Source: Haemonchus contortus (taxonomy: Eukaryota > Nematoda > Chromadorea > Rhabditida > Trichostrongylidae). From it: a stretch of DNA of 64,000 bases. Both the position numbers and the translations under genes were made by a program. This document shows positions 33,792 through 45,200 of this stretch, piece after piece (the stretch's first letter is position 1; each line of letters starts with the position of its first letter). A model generated the notes under the pieces. The model saw nothing but the letters and a program-made list of their open reading frames with translations, did not search any database and had not been told where the DNA came from. Location of the stretch: contig LS997565.1 of the NCBI GenBank assembly GCA_000469685.2, forward strand, positions 21,869,740 to 21,933,739, written 5' to 3'.

Positions 33792-36177
33792 GGGAGAACA
33801 CGGAGCTGCAGTTAGTCGACGGGAGGTATGAAATTGCTTCGAAAGGCAGTTCAGACCAAGTGGAATTTGCCAACAAGAGGCAGAATTATAGGCAGCGCAA
33901 CATTCATTCCTACGATTGAGAGGTCAAAGAGAACGGGTGGAGATAGGGACGTAAGCCATCTGTAAAACAAATGTCCTTTGCACCTTAGTACTTATTTCAT
34001 TGTTGGCCATTAGGAGTTCGTCAGGGCCGAAAACTCTTGAACAAGAACCGTACTAAAAATAGCATACTAAGGATTAGAAGCCTCAGACTCATGAAATATC
34101 GGAATCAGGAACCCTGTGACACATTTATAGCGTTTGATCTGGCTGTAAGCATGAGTTGTTTCCTCGGTTTGCTTGTGTTTCCGACGCTTCGCTGTCCTTC
34201 CAATTGAGTTTTAATTGTCGCATAAGGTGCTGTGTCTCATTTTGTTATTGGTTCTTACATTTTTTTGTTCTTCTTTCTTTTCTTCAGTTTCTTGGATCCT
34301 GAGACGATATAATGTATAATATCAGCCCACTTCTTTCTTTTCTTTCTAAACAGACATGACTACTTTCTTTCTTGCCTTGTTCCGTGCTGCCCGTGCTACC
34401 TAAATTCCAGTCTTTGGTTCGTTCTGCATTTTGCGACAAGTCAGTTCCACATGGGAGATTGGCATACCCGAGGGCCGAGGTGCTGACTCCTCCTAGGACT
34501 TCCACTGGAATAGGGCACCATGGCCAACTGATGTGAATACTGGCTTACTGACTCTCTGGTGTTGGTTACCAGCACAGTACCACAACAGGGCCACATCCAT
34601 GTTGATCTCTCCTATCTCTTCCTCCTCCTACGCTTTGTTATCCAGCGGGGCGGAGTGCTATTGTCGACTTGGCCTAAATTCAACTGTTTGGGCTAGCTTT
34701 GGTTTTATTCCTTGATCATTATCTTTTGTGATGCACTCTGTGAGTATATAAATAAGTAATTAAATGCTACTCGTATATTCTTAAGTTGTTGTGAGCTTAC
34801 ATGCTGTGAGTTTTTTCTGAACCTCGTTTTGCGAAAACGTACGGCGCTCGAGTTCAGAAACATCCCCTTAGAAATCAACTGAGTCATCTCATACCAATCT
34901 TTCTCTTATGAGGAAGAGTCAAAATTCGCCCATAAGATTATTCGAAAAGATCCTCGCTTCTGCAGGTAGTGATTTGGGGTCAACCAAGATGGGAGGTGTT
35001 GTTGGAAGGACGTTATCAGGAGAAAAATGTCTGATGATAAGGACTCCGTCGACTACCCCACTCTACTCTTAGAAGATCGATCGCTGCTCTAAATCGATTT
35101 TGCCGACCAATTCCAGGTGGGCTAACCTTGGCAGTGCTTCTCAAGTTTGTTGCTAGTACATTGAAAACCGATGCGGATCAGTTCATTCACTGCTACTAAA
35201 ACCAATTTCTATCTGCAATTGGACCTACAACTTGGAATTGCTATTTCAATCCTATTTTCATTTTGACTAGGCGGATGATGAGCTGATTTTTTTAAAATTT
35301 TATTGTCCGGCAAGTTTCCAGGCTGGAGAGTAAAAAGGCTGCTTATGACTTGTTCTCTACCGTTGCTACCGTTTTCAGCTGCAGTGAATTGATATGGTTC
35401 ATACGCCTAGATAAGAGTTCCGTGAAATCTAATTTCTGCGCAGACCATGAAGAGTGAACCGGAGGATCCCTGTTTACTGCTTCCCAATTTGTCCCTGTTT
35501 AAGGGCTTGAGAAAATCTTGTCAGATGAAATGGGTCATATTCAAATGAGTAACTCGTTGGGTGCAAACGTTACTGATGAAACCTTTTTTCTGAGGAAAGT
35601 CGCAAGAACTGCTTCCCAATTTGTCCCTGTCCTGAGTAAGTAGCTATGGTATAACTTCCCACTAATTCCCACAAATTTGTCCCTGTCCTGATTCATCTCG
35701 TCCTTGATTGATATTTGTTGGTCAGTGAATAATGAACTGTAGGGTAAAAATGACCCTCATGTGCATGACTTTGCCAGGTATCATTGTCGAGGAGGGTTCC
35801 CTATCATACAAAATCTAAGTCCCGAATCGTTGTTAGGAATCGGTCCGAAGCTGTGTCCAAAAATTATTCGGATGTAAATGGAAAGCCATAGAGGCTCCTA
35901 AAACTTCGTGGCCGTTCTGTATATTCGGATGCCCACTAACTGTCATGGCATAGAAAAAACTACTATTCTTCTTGGATTAGAGGTTGATGAGCTGAGGCTA
36001 TCGTTACTCCAGTTGTCGAGTAACATCTGCAGGCCACCATGGGAAGTCAAATTCATGCTCGGGAGTGGTTACGGTTTCAAGTGAAAGTCGAATTCATAAG
36101 GAGCCTGTACATATACTGCTTAGTAATTGTTTCATTACTGTTTTTGGATTAGTTTCGCATTCACTTTTTTATGTGAG
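33792..36177. other. Upstream region of the nuclear receptor gene
   Basis: No recognised gene. It probably contains the receptor promoter and maybe further 5' exons, since the frame upstream of the ATG at 36213 is open back to the acceptor. It includes the repeated motif listed next. Confidence 0.45.
35482..35692 (+). repeat. Three copies of AATTTGTCCCTGT within 210 bp
   Basis: CTTCCCAATTTGTCCCTGT occurs at about 35482 and 35610, and a variant ACAAATTTGTCCCTGTCCTGA at about 35670. The three copies are in direct orientation, 0.5-0.7 kb upstream of the first recognised receptor exon. They might be binding sites or remnants of a simple tandem array. Confidence 0.55.
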
Positions 36178-36187
36178 TTGCTTTCAG
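36178..36187 (+). promoter_or_regulatory. Possible trans-splice acceptor before the receptor ATG
   Basis: TTGCTTTCAG lies 25 bases upstream of the ATG at 36213. If used for spliced-leader addition, it makes 36213 the start codon. If used in cis, an upstream exon ending in phase 2 would extend the protein. Confidence 0.5.
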
Positions 36188-36212
36188 CGCTTTCGAAGGA
36201 CGTCCTGATGCT

Positions 36213-39200
36213 ATGACACAACTCTCACCAGAGCCTTTTTCGGAGGAAGATGCCACTGCAAGGCGAGTTGCAGTCTTAACTGCCCCAGATGCTCCGAAAG
36301 CGTGTAAGGTGAGCGACGCTTGATATTTTAACCCACTAAAGTTACATGAAGTAACGATTTTCACGATATGCGTGACCCGCTGTTGAACATTTTGTGGCTT
36401 GACTTAGGAGCCTCATTGCCTTTATAATCATCTGTATTTTTCGGAGGGACACTTCACAGTAGAAGGTGTTTCTGGCGGTAAGATAACTAACTGGAATAAA
36501 TCTCTGTTCCTCTTACCCCCACCTCTTCGCACAATTGTAACAACTTGTCTTGGTCCGAATACACTTTCCTGCGATTTTCGTCATGGTAATTTCGTCTAGC
36601 CTTCTTCAATTTCAACCTTTTCATCAATTTTGGGAAGCCTTATTATTTTGCTAGTCCTCTTTTGCATTTTCTCTTTGCTTCGTCACCGATGCACTACTCT
36701 CCACAAACACTTCCGTTTCCAACTTAGAAAGGGGTACCTCGAAATCATCGTGATCTGTGCTTTTAGGCCAACTACAGGTAGTATGTCGCTGCAAGTGGGC
36801 GGAATATCGAAATAGCAAGATAATCTTCAATCTTCAGCAATCGAAGAGAATTATAATAAGTGGAACAATAAATTGTGTGTGCAGGTCTGTGGCGATAACG
36901 CCAATGGCTACAACTTCGGTGTATTGACATGCGAATCGTGTAAGGCGTTCTTCCGTCGAAATGCCATCAGAGAAGAAGTATGTGAATCTCTCCACTTCCA
37001 TAGCTGTATATTCATTAGCAGGACTTTTATAGGAGATAAAGTGCCCATTTTCGAGCAACTGTGAGATCACACCTGCTTCTCGTCGTTTCTGTCAAGCCTG
37101 TCGACTTCAAAAATGCTTTGCGGTCAGTCACTGAGTTCATCACTTAAGTGTTTGCTCGCTGTTTATATCACAAAATTTATTGTACAAAGTAATTTGAGGA
37201 AACGATCGTTTGCCTGTAGCCAGGTACTTCATTCATGACAGTGACGCGTGCTGGCGCGTGGCAGTTATTTGGCCCTTCACCCATCGGCGCTGTGACTGAG
37301 TAGATCACGATGCCTGTAGCCCCACATTAGCTCACTTTTTGTCCTGAATGAAGGCTTCGCTCTCCGCCCACTGGTTGCCGCTGTGCTTTTGGAAAAGTAA
37401 ACAGATTAAAGCTTTACTCGGATATTTTCGTAAGCAAATTTGTACGTCAAATAAATAGAGTTCATAAAGAAGCTATTGATTGAGGCAAAAACTAATCGAG
37501 TGCCTTTTACATGCATGCTGCTTGTAAGTCGGGACTAGACCTTTGTTGGGCAATGAAAATCCTCTGGTAGACCTCATCGTGATCATCATGCGTTGTACAT
37601 ATCTCACTAGACGTAGTGTGGCTAACGCCGACTACTTAACTCCCGTGAGTCCGTAGCATTCATATTCAAAAAGAGGTAGTCTAAGGGATTCTTGCTGCGT
37701 CAGTAAATCCCGTTTGATTGTGAGGGATGCGCCCACACATTCGAATTCATTCAGAATTTAGTGGCGTATTGAGCGCGTATGTAGCCGGTACAAAGGCTTG
37801 CGGTGCTCAGCTGAAGGAAAAGTCAATGCTGTTATCCTCCCAGACAAGTCTAGCACCAATTAATCGACCCCAGAGGAATGGAAGCCTTGGTTGGCCTGTA
37901 TACATATTGATCCAGGACTCGAACCCCTGAACGTGCGTGGGAGATAGTGCCCACTTGCCACTGCACTACCTACGCCCTAAAAAGGAAGTTGACTAGTGGA
38001 TAATTTTGGTGCTTACAGTTGTGTTGTAATCGTTTCATGCATTAAGGCCGGCATGAGCAAATCGTGGCTAAGCGATCAGAAACCTCGAGCCATCCCTAGA
38101 AAACGAGCAGCAGTGACCGATGGAGAAGTAAGTTCTAGTATTCATCAACAAACGTCTGTTAACGGATGGCCTTCGATATTATCCGTCAAGCTTACGCACT
38201 TACTATCAAGCTTTTTCTATCACTATTTGAAAATGATGAGCTCGTCAGACTCCTGAAATTTTGATCTCTCATTCAGGCGAGTTCCAGTGAAGAGGTCAGC
38301 GTTCCCAAGGCCTATCTCAATGAACTGATCCGTAAGGCAAAGAGGTTGTCATTCGTCTTGGTTGCCTTTGTAGTTCCACATTATAACGAAGGAGTTCAGA
38401 CGTCCAGCATATTGCGAATGTAAATGTACTTGCGGATTCTACCCACCCGACACTCGTCTTACCGCCATCGAATCTACCAAGGTTCGTCCTATCCTGTGCG
38501 TCTTCTCATCACACCATCTCATTTACCATTTGCAGGAGCGACAGTCCTCGGTCGTCTATCCCAATAACTCTCTCCCATCCATGACCACTTCATTCGGACC
38601 AAGTTCTTTCACAAGATCGGAAGAACTGAATTCACCGGTACCCGGCCCTTTTTCTGCCGTCGACACCAAGACCGACTTGGTCAGGCTAACAGCTTCACAT
38701 ACTCGCAATCAGACTGACCTTACAAATGGATTCCCGTCTCCTCAAGGCCTCCTCTGCATTCCAGGGATCGGCTCGAATGCCATGTTATCCGCGTTCTCGA
38801 CAGTGCAGCCGTAAGTGTTCAAAGCGTTCAAAATCAATTGTGACAACATGAAATAGTAAGGTTTGTAAGAACGCACTTTAATTGGTGACCAGTCAAGACG
38901 CTCTGCTTACGCCGGGCTTTTCTCTTTCCTTTTCAAAGCCAAGTTTGACCATCCTCTTCTCTTTTCGAAACACTTGACTCACTCCTGATCACAAATCTCC
39001 CACCAACTTGTTGTGCTCACTTGACTGCGGCGAACTGAACCCCACAATCACTCAGGCTCTAAAAATTTTCTCACCGGGAACATATTCCTTGGAAGCACAG
39101 TTCACTATTATTGAAGTGAAAATAGGGCGTGTATGAGATCAAGACAACGGGAGTTGTATAGAAGGGGTATTTGGACGAATGGTGTACAAGTTGGTAGAAA

Positions 39201-42200
39201 ATTTTTGGTCAGAAATTCGTCAAGGGTTTCGAAAAGAGGAGTGCAATAAGGTCAAGGGCTGACTACGTTAAGACAAAAATGCCAGGAGTTGCTTTCACCG
39301 CCGCCATGGCTCATTCTAAGTAGCTGTTCTAATTTTCGAGACGTGTGCTCCATTTCAAATGATGGAACTTCTAAAACTCCGTTAAAATTCGCCCTACTTC
39401 GGATATAGACAGAGATGGTCTTCGAGCCCTTATTGCACCCTACATAGACCGCTTTTTGTACCTACAGCACCCTCATGTGACATCCTTACAAGCCACGGAC
39501 TCGTCCCAATTAGAAATCCCAGGAATATTTTTTTCGTGAACTGTGCCTATGCGATCCGTTTGTATCTGTTGCCCTTGATCACAGCAATAACCATCCACTA
39601 GGGTTCGGACCCTTCTTTTAGATACGTCTACTGGCGCACCGACTTTTCTGCGAATGAGCAACCTGATTAGTCAGCCTTAGTCATCTAAATGATTGTTTAC
39701 AATTTCACAACGATGTTTAGTTGTGGGCAAAACTTGGTCTTTCGAGACTCGAGCCCGTACTTTGCTTTGCTGGCACCATGCACTTGACCCCTTTAACTAC
39801 CGTGCACCCAATTCCACTCACCCTGTTACAATGGAAGGATAGCTGATCGCAGTGACTATTCAGGATGAGATGTACACTGCCGTAGGTGGCTTCGAACGCT
39901 GATCTCAAATCTGCGTTTCAAATTTGCTGAACGATTCTAGAAACGAAGTTACGGGACCAGTGCCTCTCTTTTTATAACACTGATGTGCTGTATGGCAGAA
40001 GTTCAATAGTTTCGGTTTGTGACCGACCAACAAACAAGAGCGGTTAACCGAACAATTTATCCGGCAGTTTACAACGAACGCGATACGAAACAAGCAACAA
40101 TACAAAGGAAACACAAAAAAAATTGTTGAGCGCTGGCACCGAGGCCAAAAGAGTTCCGTCGAGGAGGGCAGCAGCCAGGGCAGGTCCACGAAAGGGTGGG
40201 CTTCGAGTCGAAATCAGAATAAGAATAATTCTCTGAGAGGTTGCCCCCTTATATACTCTCTGGGGCCTGTGAATCAATAGGTCATACTAGATCTCCTCTA
40301 AGTCAAATCTCTCACAAGGCACGCCACTTACGTGCATAAGTTGGCCCTTCCGACATGCCCTCCCTTCTTGAAGACATCGTCCTCGATGTCGGCCTTTCAA
40401 AATTAGTCAGCTACCCTCCTACTGCACGGGTTTTCACTGCCTCATATACATGTTTCGGCAGAGCAGTTCCTACATACTTAATATAGAACTGTGCGCTTCC
40501 TCCAGAAGCGCCAACCTCCAAATACAATTTGCCTTCAATGAACTTGTTGCTAGCAGTACGGAACACATGATTATCCTTGTCGAGCTTCATCAGCGCCTCA
40601 TCTAGGCCCCTCCAGAGTCCCGATCTATTCATTCACTCGGATTGATTCTTTGAATTGATCGGTGGCCATGCTGTGGCAATATAACCTCCTACTTCCAAAC
40701 AGGATTTTGCCAAGCTAATCAAATTTGCTGTCGTGCATTCTGCGAAATCTGCTTCTTGGGGCCACACGATGACCCATGATTTGGAAGATTTCCACTCTTC
40801 CAGGACCTCTACAAGACCCTTCAAATTGAACACGACTCTGGTGACGATCCCTCCGCGAATCCCATCTATTTCCAACGGGCTTGCGCCTTTGAATGCGGCG
40901 TATAAGACTGGTCCTATTTTCTTCGGGCGGTCCCTTAGCGACTGCTCTTCGATCTCTTCGCAAACCGAACGGTAGGCATGCTGATTTTCGATGGCGGTGC
41001 GCTCGGCTATATATTTTGTGTTGCAGATGAAGTCGATCCAGTCTATGCATCGCCCATAAACGAACTTTAGCACGATCTTTAACGAATCTGCATCGAAGCA
41101 GACGTGGCCCTCGCGATGATACTTGATTCTCTTCCCAATGTCAATATCGGTGCGACGAAAAATACTACAAGCGAGCCAAGCGCTCCAAAGACTCTCGATC
41201 TCCTCCTTCGCGACAGCACCTGGGAATGATACTCCCGCAATATCTCCTAGCGCTGCTCCTTCAAAGCATCCATCAGCGCACAGAAACAGTAGATGTCCTT
41301 TGTCCAACGGACTGAGCAACGAGGCACCACTGAAACGAGCTTTTGTTACTTTGCTGCATACCGTCATTGCTCCCTGTGATTTTTTCCGACCCCTTTTTCC
41401 TCTGCTGGTTTTTGTATTAATTCGTTCGTCAGAAATACAGTTTGGCACAATCCTTAACATGTCGAACTGTAATCTGATGGGTTCTGCGTTCTCTCCTATT
41501 CTTGTTACAAGAGCTGAATTTTCACTAGTTTCGATAACTCTGAGCGGTCCAGCCCATTCCGAAACCAATTTTGAGTGCAAACTTTTACCCTTCCCTTTGG
41601 GCGACAAAACACACACTCTATCCCTTACTTTAGGATGACGGTCAACGTTTACTTTATTATTTTTACCATACTCTCTTTTCATCACTCCACGAACCCGATC
41701 CCTATGCGCCCCTTCCTGTACGAGATCAATAGTCTTATACTGGCAATACAGACGCCCTAAGTGGTCTTGAGTCAATACTGGCGCCCTTTTTGAATTCACC
41801 CTGCGTCGGTCTGATCAATACTGTCCGACCCTTAGATGCCTGAGCCCTTACTTGCCCTTGCGTATGGCACCAATTTCCTCTGCTGGTAGCTTTCTTCTCT
41901 ACCGCTCTACAGATCTGCCTTGTTGCGCGGTCACTCTCTGAACTCTATTGGAGCGGTTCGGCCCCCAGTTACTGTTTGGCAGAAGTCCAATAGTTCCGGT
42001 TTATGACCGACCAACAAGCAAGAGCGGTTAATCGAACAATTTATCCGGCAGTTTGCAACGAACGCGATACGAAACAAGCAACGATACAAAGGAAACACAA
42101 AAAAAATTGTTGAGCGCTGGCACCGAGGCCAAAAGATTTCCGCTGAGGAGGGCAGCAGCCAGGGCAGGTCCACGAAAGGGTGGGCTTCGTGTCGAAATCA

Positions 42201-45200
42201 GAATAAGAATAATTCTCTGAGAGGTCGCCCCCCTTATATACTCTCTGGGGCCTGTGAATCAATAGGTCATACTAGATCTCCTCTAAGTCAAATCTCTCAC
42301 AAGGCACGCCGCTTACGTGCGTAAGTTGGCCCATCCGACACTGTACCGAACAAGTCACCGAGCCAAGCAAAGACATCGCCTTGGAACGGCCGCGCAGCCG
42401 GCAGTGGAGGACTGGTTGGCATGACGTCAAGACTCGTCGGCTTGATGCATGCACTCGTTTTGCTTTTCCATGAAATGTTTCCTAAAAGTTTGCAACACTT
42501 TTTTGGGTTACGAGGAAACTTTTCTTGCCTTGCCCCCATGGGTGGAGCTTCATTCGGGCAGTAGAGGAATTCTGAACATTTGCTCAAAATGGGCCTCAGA
42601 GTTCAGGAAGAAGTTTCCAAATGGTTCATCGGACCAAGCGCTCTTCATCAATGTTTCCAGCGAAATATTCCGGTGGTGTCATCGTATTTGATGGACAATT
42701 TTTTTCGCTCGTGCAGTGCATGACGTGAACACCATCTGGGAGGTGGGATCGTTAGGTAGTTGAGAGCCTTCCAACCATCATTTCGTTGCTATGAAAACAA
42801 GTTCGTCATCCGCTGCGAGGAAGTCTAGCCCCCGAAAGACGATCACGATGTTCCTCTGCGGTCGCCTGATGGACCCAGAACTTCGCGAGAGAGTTCGTAC
42901 GTTTGTGGGGATGTAGAGATTGCAGAGTGAAACGTACCCTCCAACTTCGTGATCTGGATAGCGAGCTCTTAAAAGTTTGCAAGACTTTTTTGGGTTACGA
43001 GAAACTTTTCTTGGCTTGCTCCCATGGGTGGAGCTTCATTCGGGCAGTAGAGGAATTCTGAACATGAGCTGATAATAGTCTGTAGCCTTATACAGTTCGA
43101 ATGTTAAAAGAAGCCGCACTTACTTGTAGATGAAAAACACGTTGTGTATCATCACGACAGAGTGCTATCCACTCAAACAAAGGGGAACTGTGAGGGGCCA
43201 TGAGCTTTCGATTTAGCCTATTATCGACAGCCTACGATGTCTTATGTGGTTGTAACTATCATGAGCAAAACAAGCGGACCGATTTGTCTATCGAGAGCAG
43301 CGGATAAGTTCTAAGGATAATTTCATAAAATCATTATAGGAATCTCAGTACACGGCAGCCATTTCCAATCAACAATGAAGGTCCATAGGGGACAAATGCC
43401 AGAGCCAAAGCAAGCCATGGGTAGATTCAGGGTTATGATTGCACCGTAGTATTATGTCCCACCGCATCACCACGTTTTCCTTATGAAAGGGCGCCTTGAA
43501 AGTGCGTTTACTTCAAGAATGAGCAGATAAACATTTGTGCACACGAATCAATAAACTATTGTTCCACAGAGTTTCTTTAAGAACGCCAGTTAACATGTAC
43601 CACCGCCTATGAAAGTGCGGACAGTATTCCTAGGCTGTGTGCACAGTAACTCTCCGAGGGGGTGCTCTGGTCATATGAGTCATTCTACGGCGTTCTACCG
43701 TAAGTGCAGGGTGCTGCCGGAAATTTCGAAACACCATCTCGACTTTTCGGGATGAAGAGGCGTGTCTATTCGGTCGGAGAAAAAAAATTTAGAGCTATAT
43801 TATATTATTACCATTGTCATTATTATTACTATTCCCCTGAATCCCAGATTGTGAGGGGGCTCCGTAGATACCCAATATTTAAAAGTGTTCAGGACGCATT
43901 TCACGGAAAACCAAAACGAGCGCATGCATCAAGGAACCGAACTTTGGGGTCATTCCTACGACTTCACCATCCGACCAGCTGCACCACCGTAACACCACTA
44001 AGGCTTTCCTCGCCTCGGTAACATGTTCGGTGCAGTGGTATAACACAGGGAAGCATTGGTTTCTTAACTTTGCTCCCAGAATCGTTTAGCAGAGCAGGAA
44101 GTGGAACATAGATTTGAGGTCAGCGTTCGAAATAACCTATAGCGGTATCTCATCTTAAATGGCCACCGTAGCCAAGCATCTTGCCTTGTTAGAGGCGCTT
44201 GTGCCGCTAGCTTATCAGTTGATGGCATTAAGCCGGTTAGCCAACCGGCATTGAACCGCTGAGCTGAAATCTTCTTTCGTTACAATTTGCTTCGATTTTC
44301 AAGTCAAAACAGCAATTAACAAAAATATCAAGTCGAAACAAATCATACTTACAAATGTTGTCGAATGGTAATGACAACTCTATCAGAAGACAATACTCAC
44401 GACCCATCTTATCTCCAAGTATGTCGAGATCCTCAGTTTATTGCGAAAGTCAGATTTTCACGTCTCGTGAATTTCTTACAATTTCACCTTTAACATCCCC
44501 TCACCACTCGGCGATCAGCTGATTTCATGCTAACCGTGTGGGTCCTGGCGCGTAACCTGTATCGTTTCGGCAACTCTTTTCGCATATCATCGGTTGATGG
44601 TCACGGACGTCGACGAATCCTGTAATGGGGTTCCCATTGTGCCCTGCTTGTTCAGTTTTTCGGTCCAACAGCATCCTTTGTGTTACCTTTCGAGGGCCAG
44701 TGGGTAATCTTGAGGAGAAAATTTAGAAACCATTTTTATCGTGGAATGTGCCTCTAACACTTGCTATCGTGGGATGCATTCGAAGCAGAGTTGGGGCATT
44801 TACTAAATGCCAAATCGAAAAAGAATGTGTCGAGTCTTTTTGCTCCTCATCTCTTTGAAGCTCGTTATTGACAAGTCAGCGAACAACAATCCACCTCAGG
44901 AAACAGGACACCTTTTAGGACTTACACACCTTTGCAATCACCGATTCCACCTTCTCCGATGCTGACGATCAGTCCCATGATGCAATCCCTACAGCCAACA
45001 GGTAAGCACTCAGCAGGTAGCGTACTGTGCAACAATAGAAAACCATGAGAGAACTGTTATGTTACTCAGCCGTATCACTTTATTCCTATAAGTTCAAATT
45101 GAAAGCCTGCTACAATTCTGCTTATGGAGGCCTAAATCCAAAGTTATGTTACACCTGAATAGGAAAAAAAAACAATGGAATGCTTGGTACCGCTTACTTT

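Larger units (their letters stand above)
39993..42340 (-). mobile_element. Internally deleted Gypsy-type LTR retrotransposon, antisense in the receptor intron
   Basis: Two direct repeats (39993-40355 and 41977-42340) run TGGCAG...CCGACA and are flanked by CTGTA at 39988-39992 and 42341-42345, a 5-bp target duplication. The internal 1.6 kb encodes, on the minus strand, only the end of integrase plus an extension. Gag, protease, reverse transcriptase, RNase H and the integrase core are missing. On the minus strand, bases after the 5' LTR include TGGGGGCCGAACCG, a plausible primer-binding site. It lies wholly within one intron, opposite in direction to the receptor. Confidence 0.9.

Noticed and set aside
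38381..38399. TTGTAG acceptor before the receptor hinge exon
   Set aside because: It would give a 29-base intron and the wrong phase; the later TTCAG acceptor gives a 54-base intron in phase.
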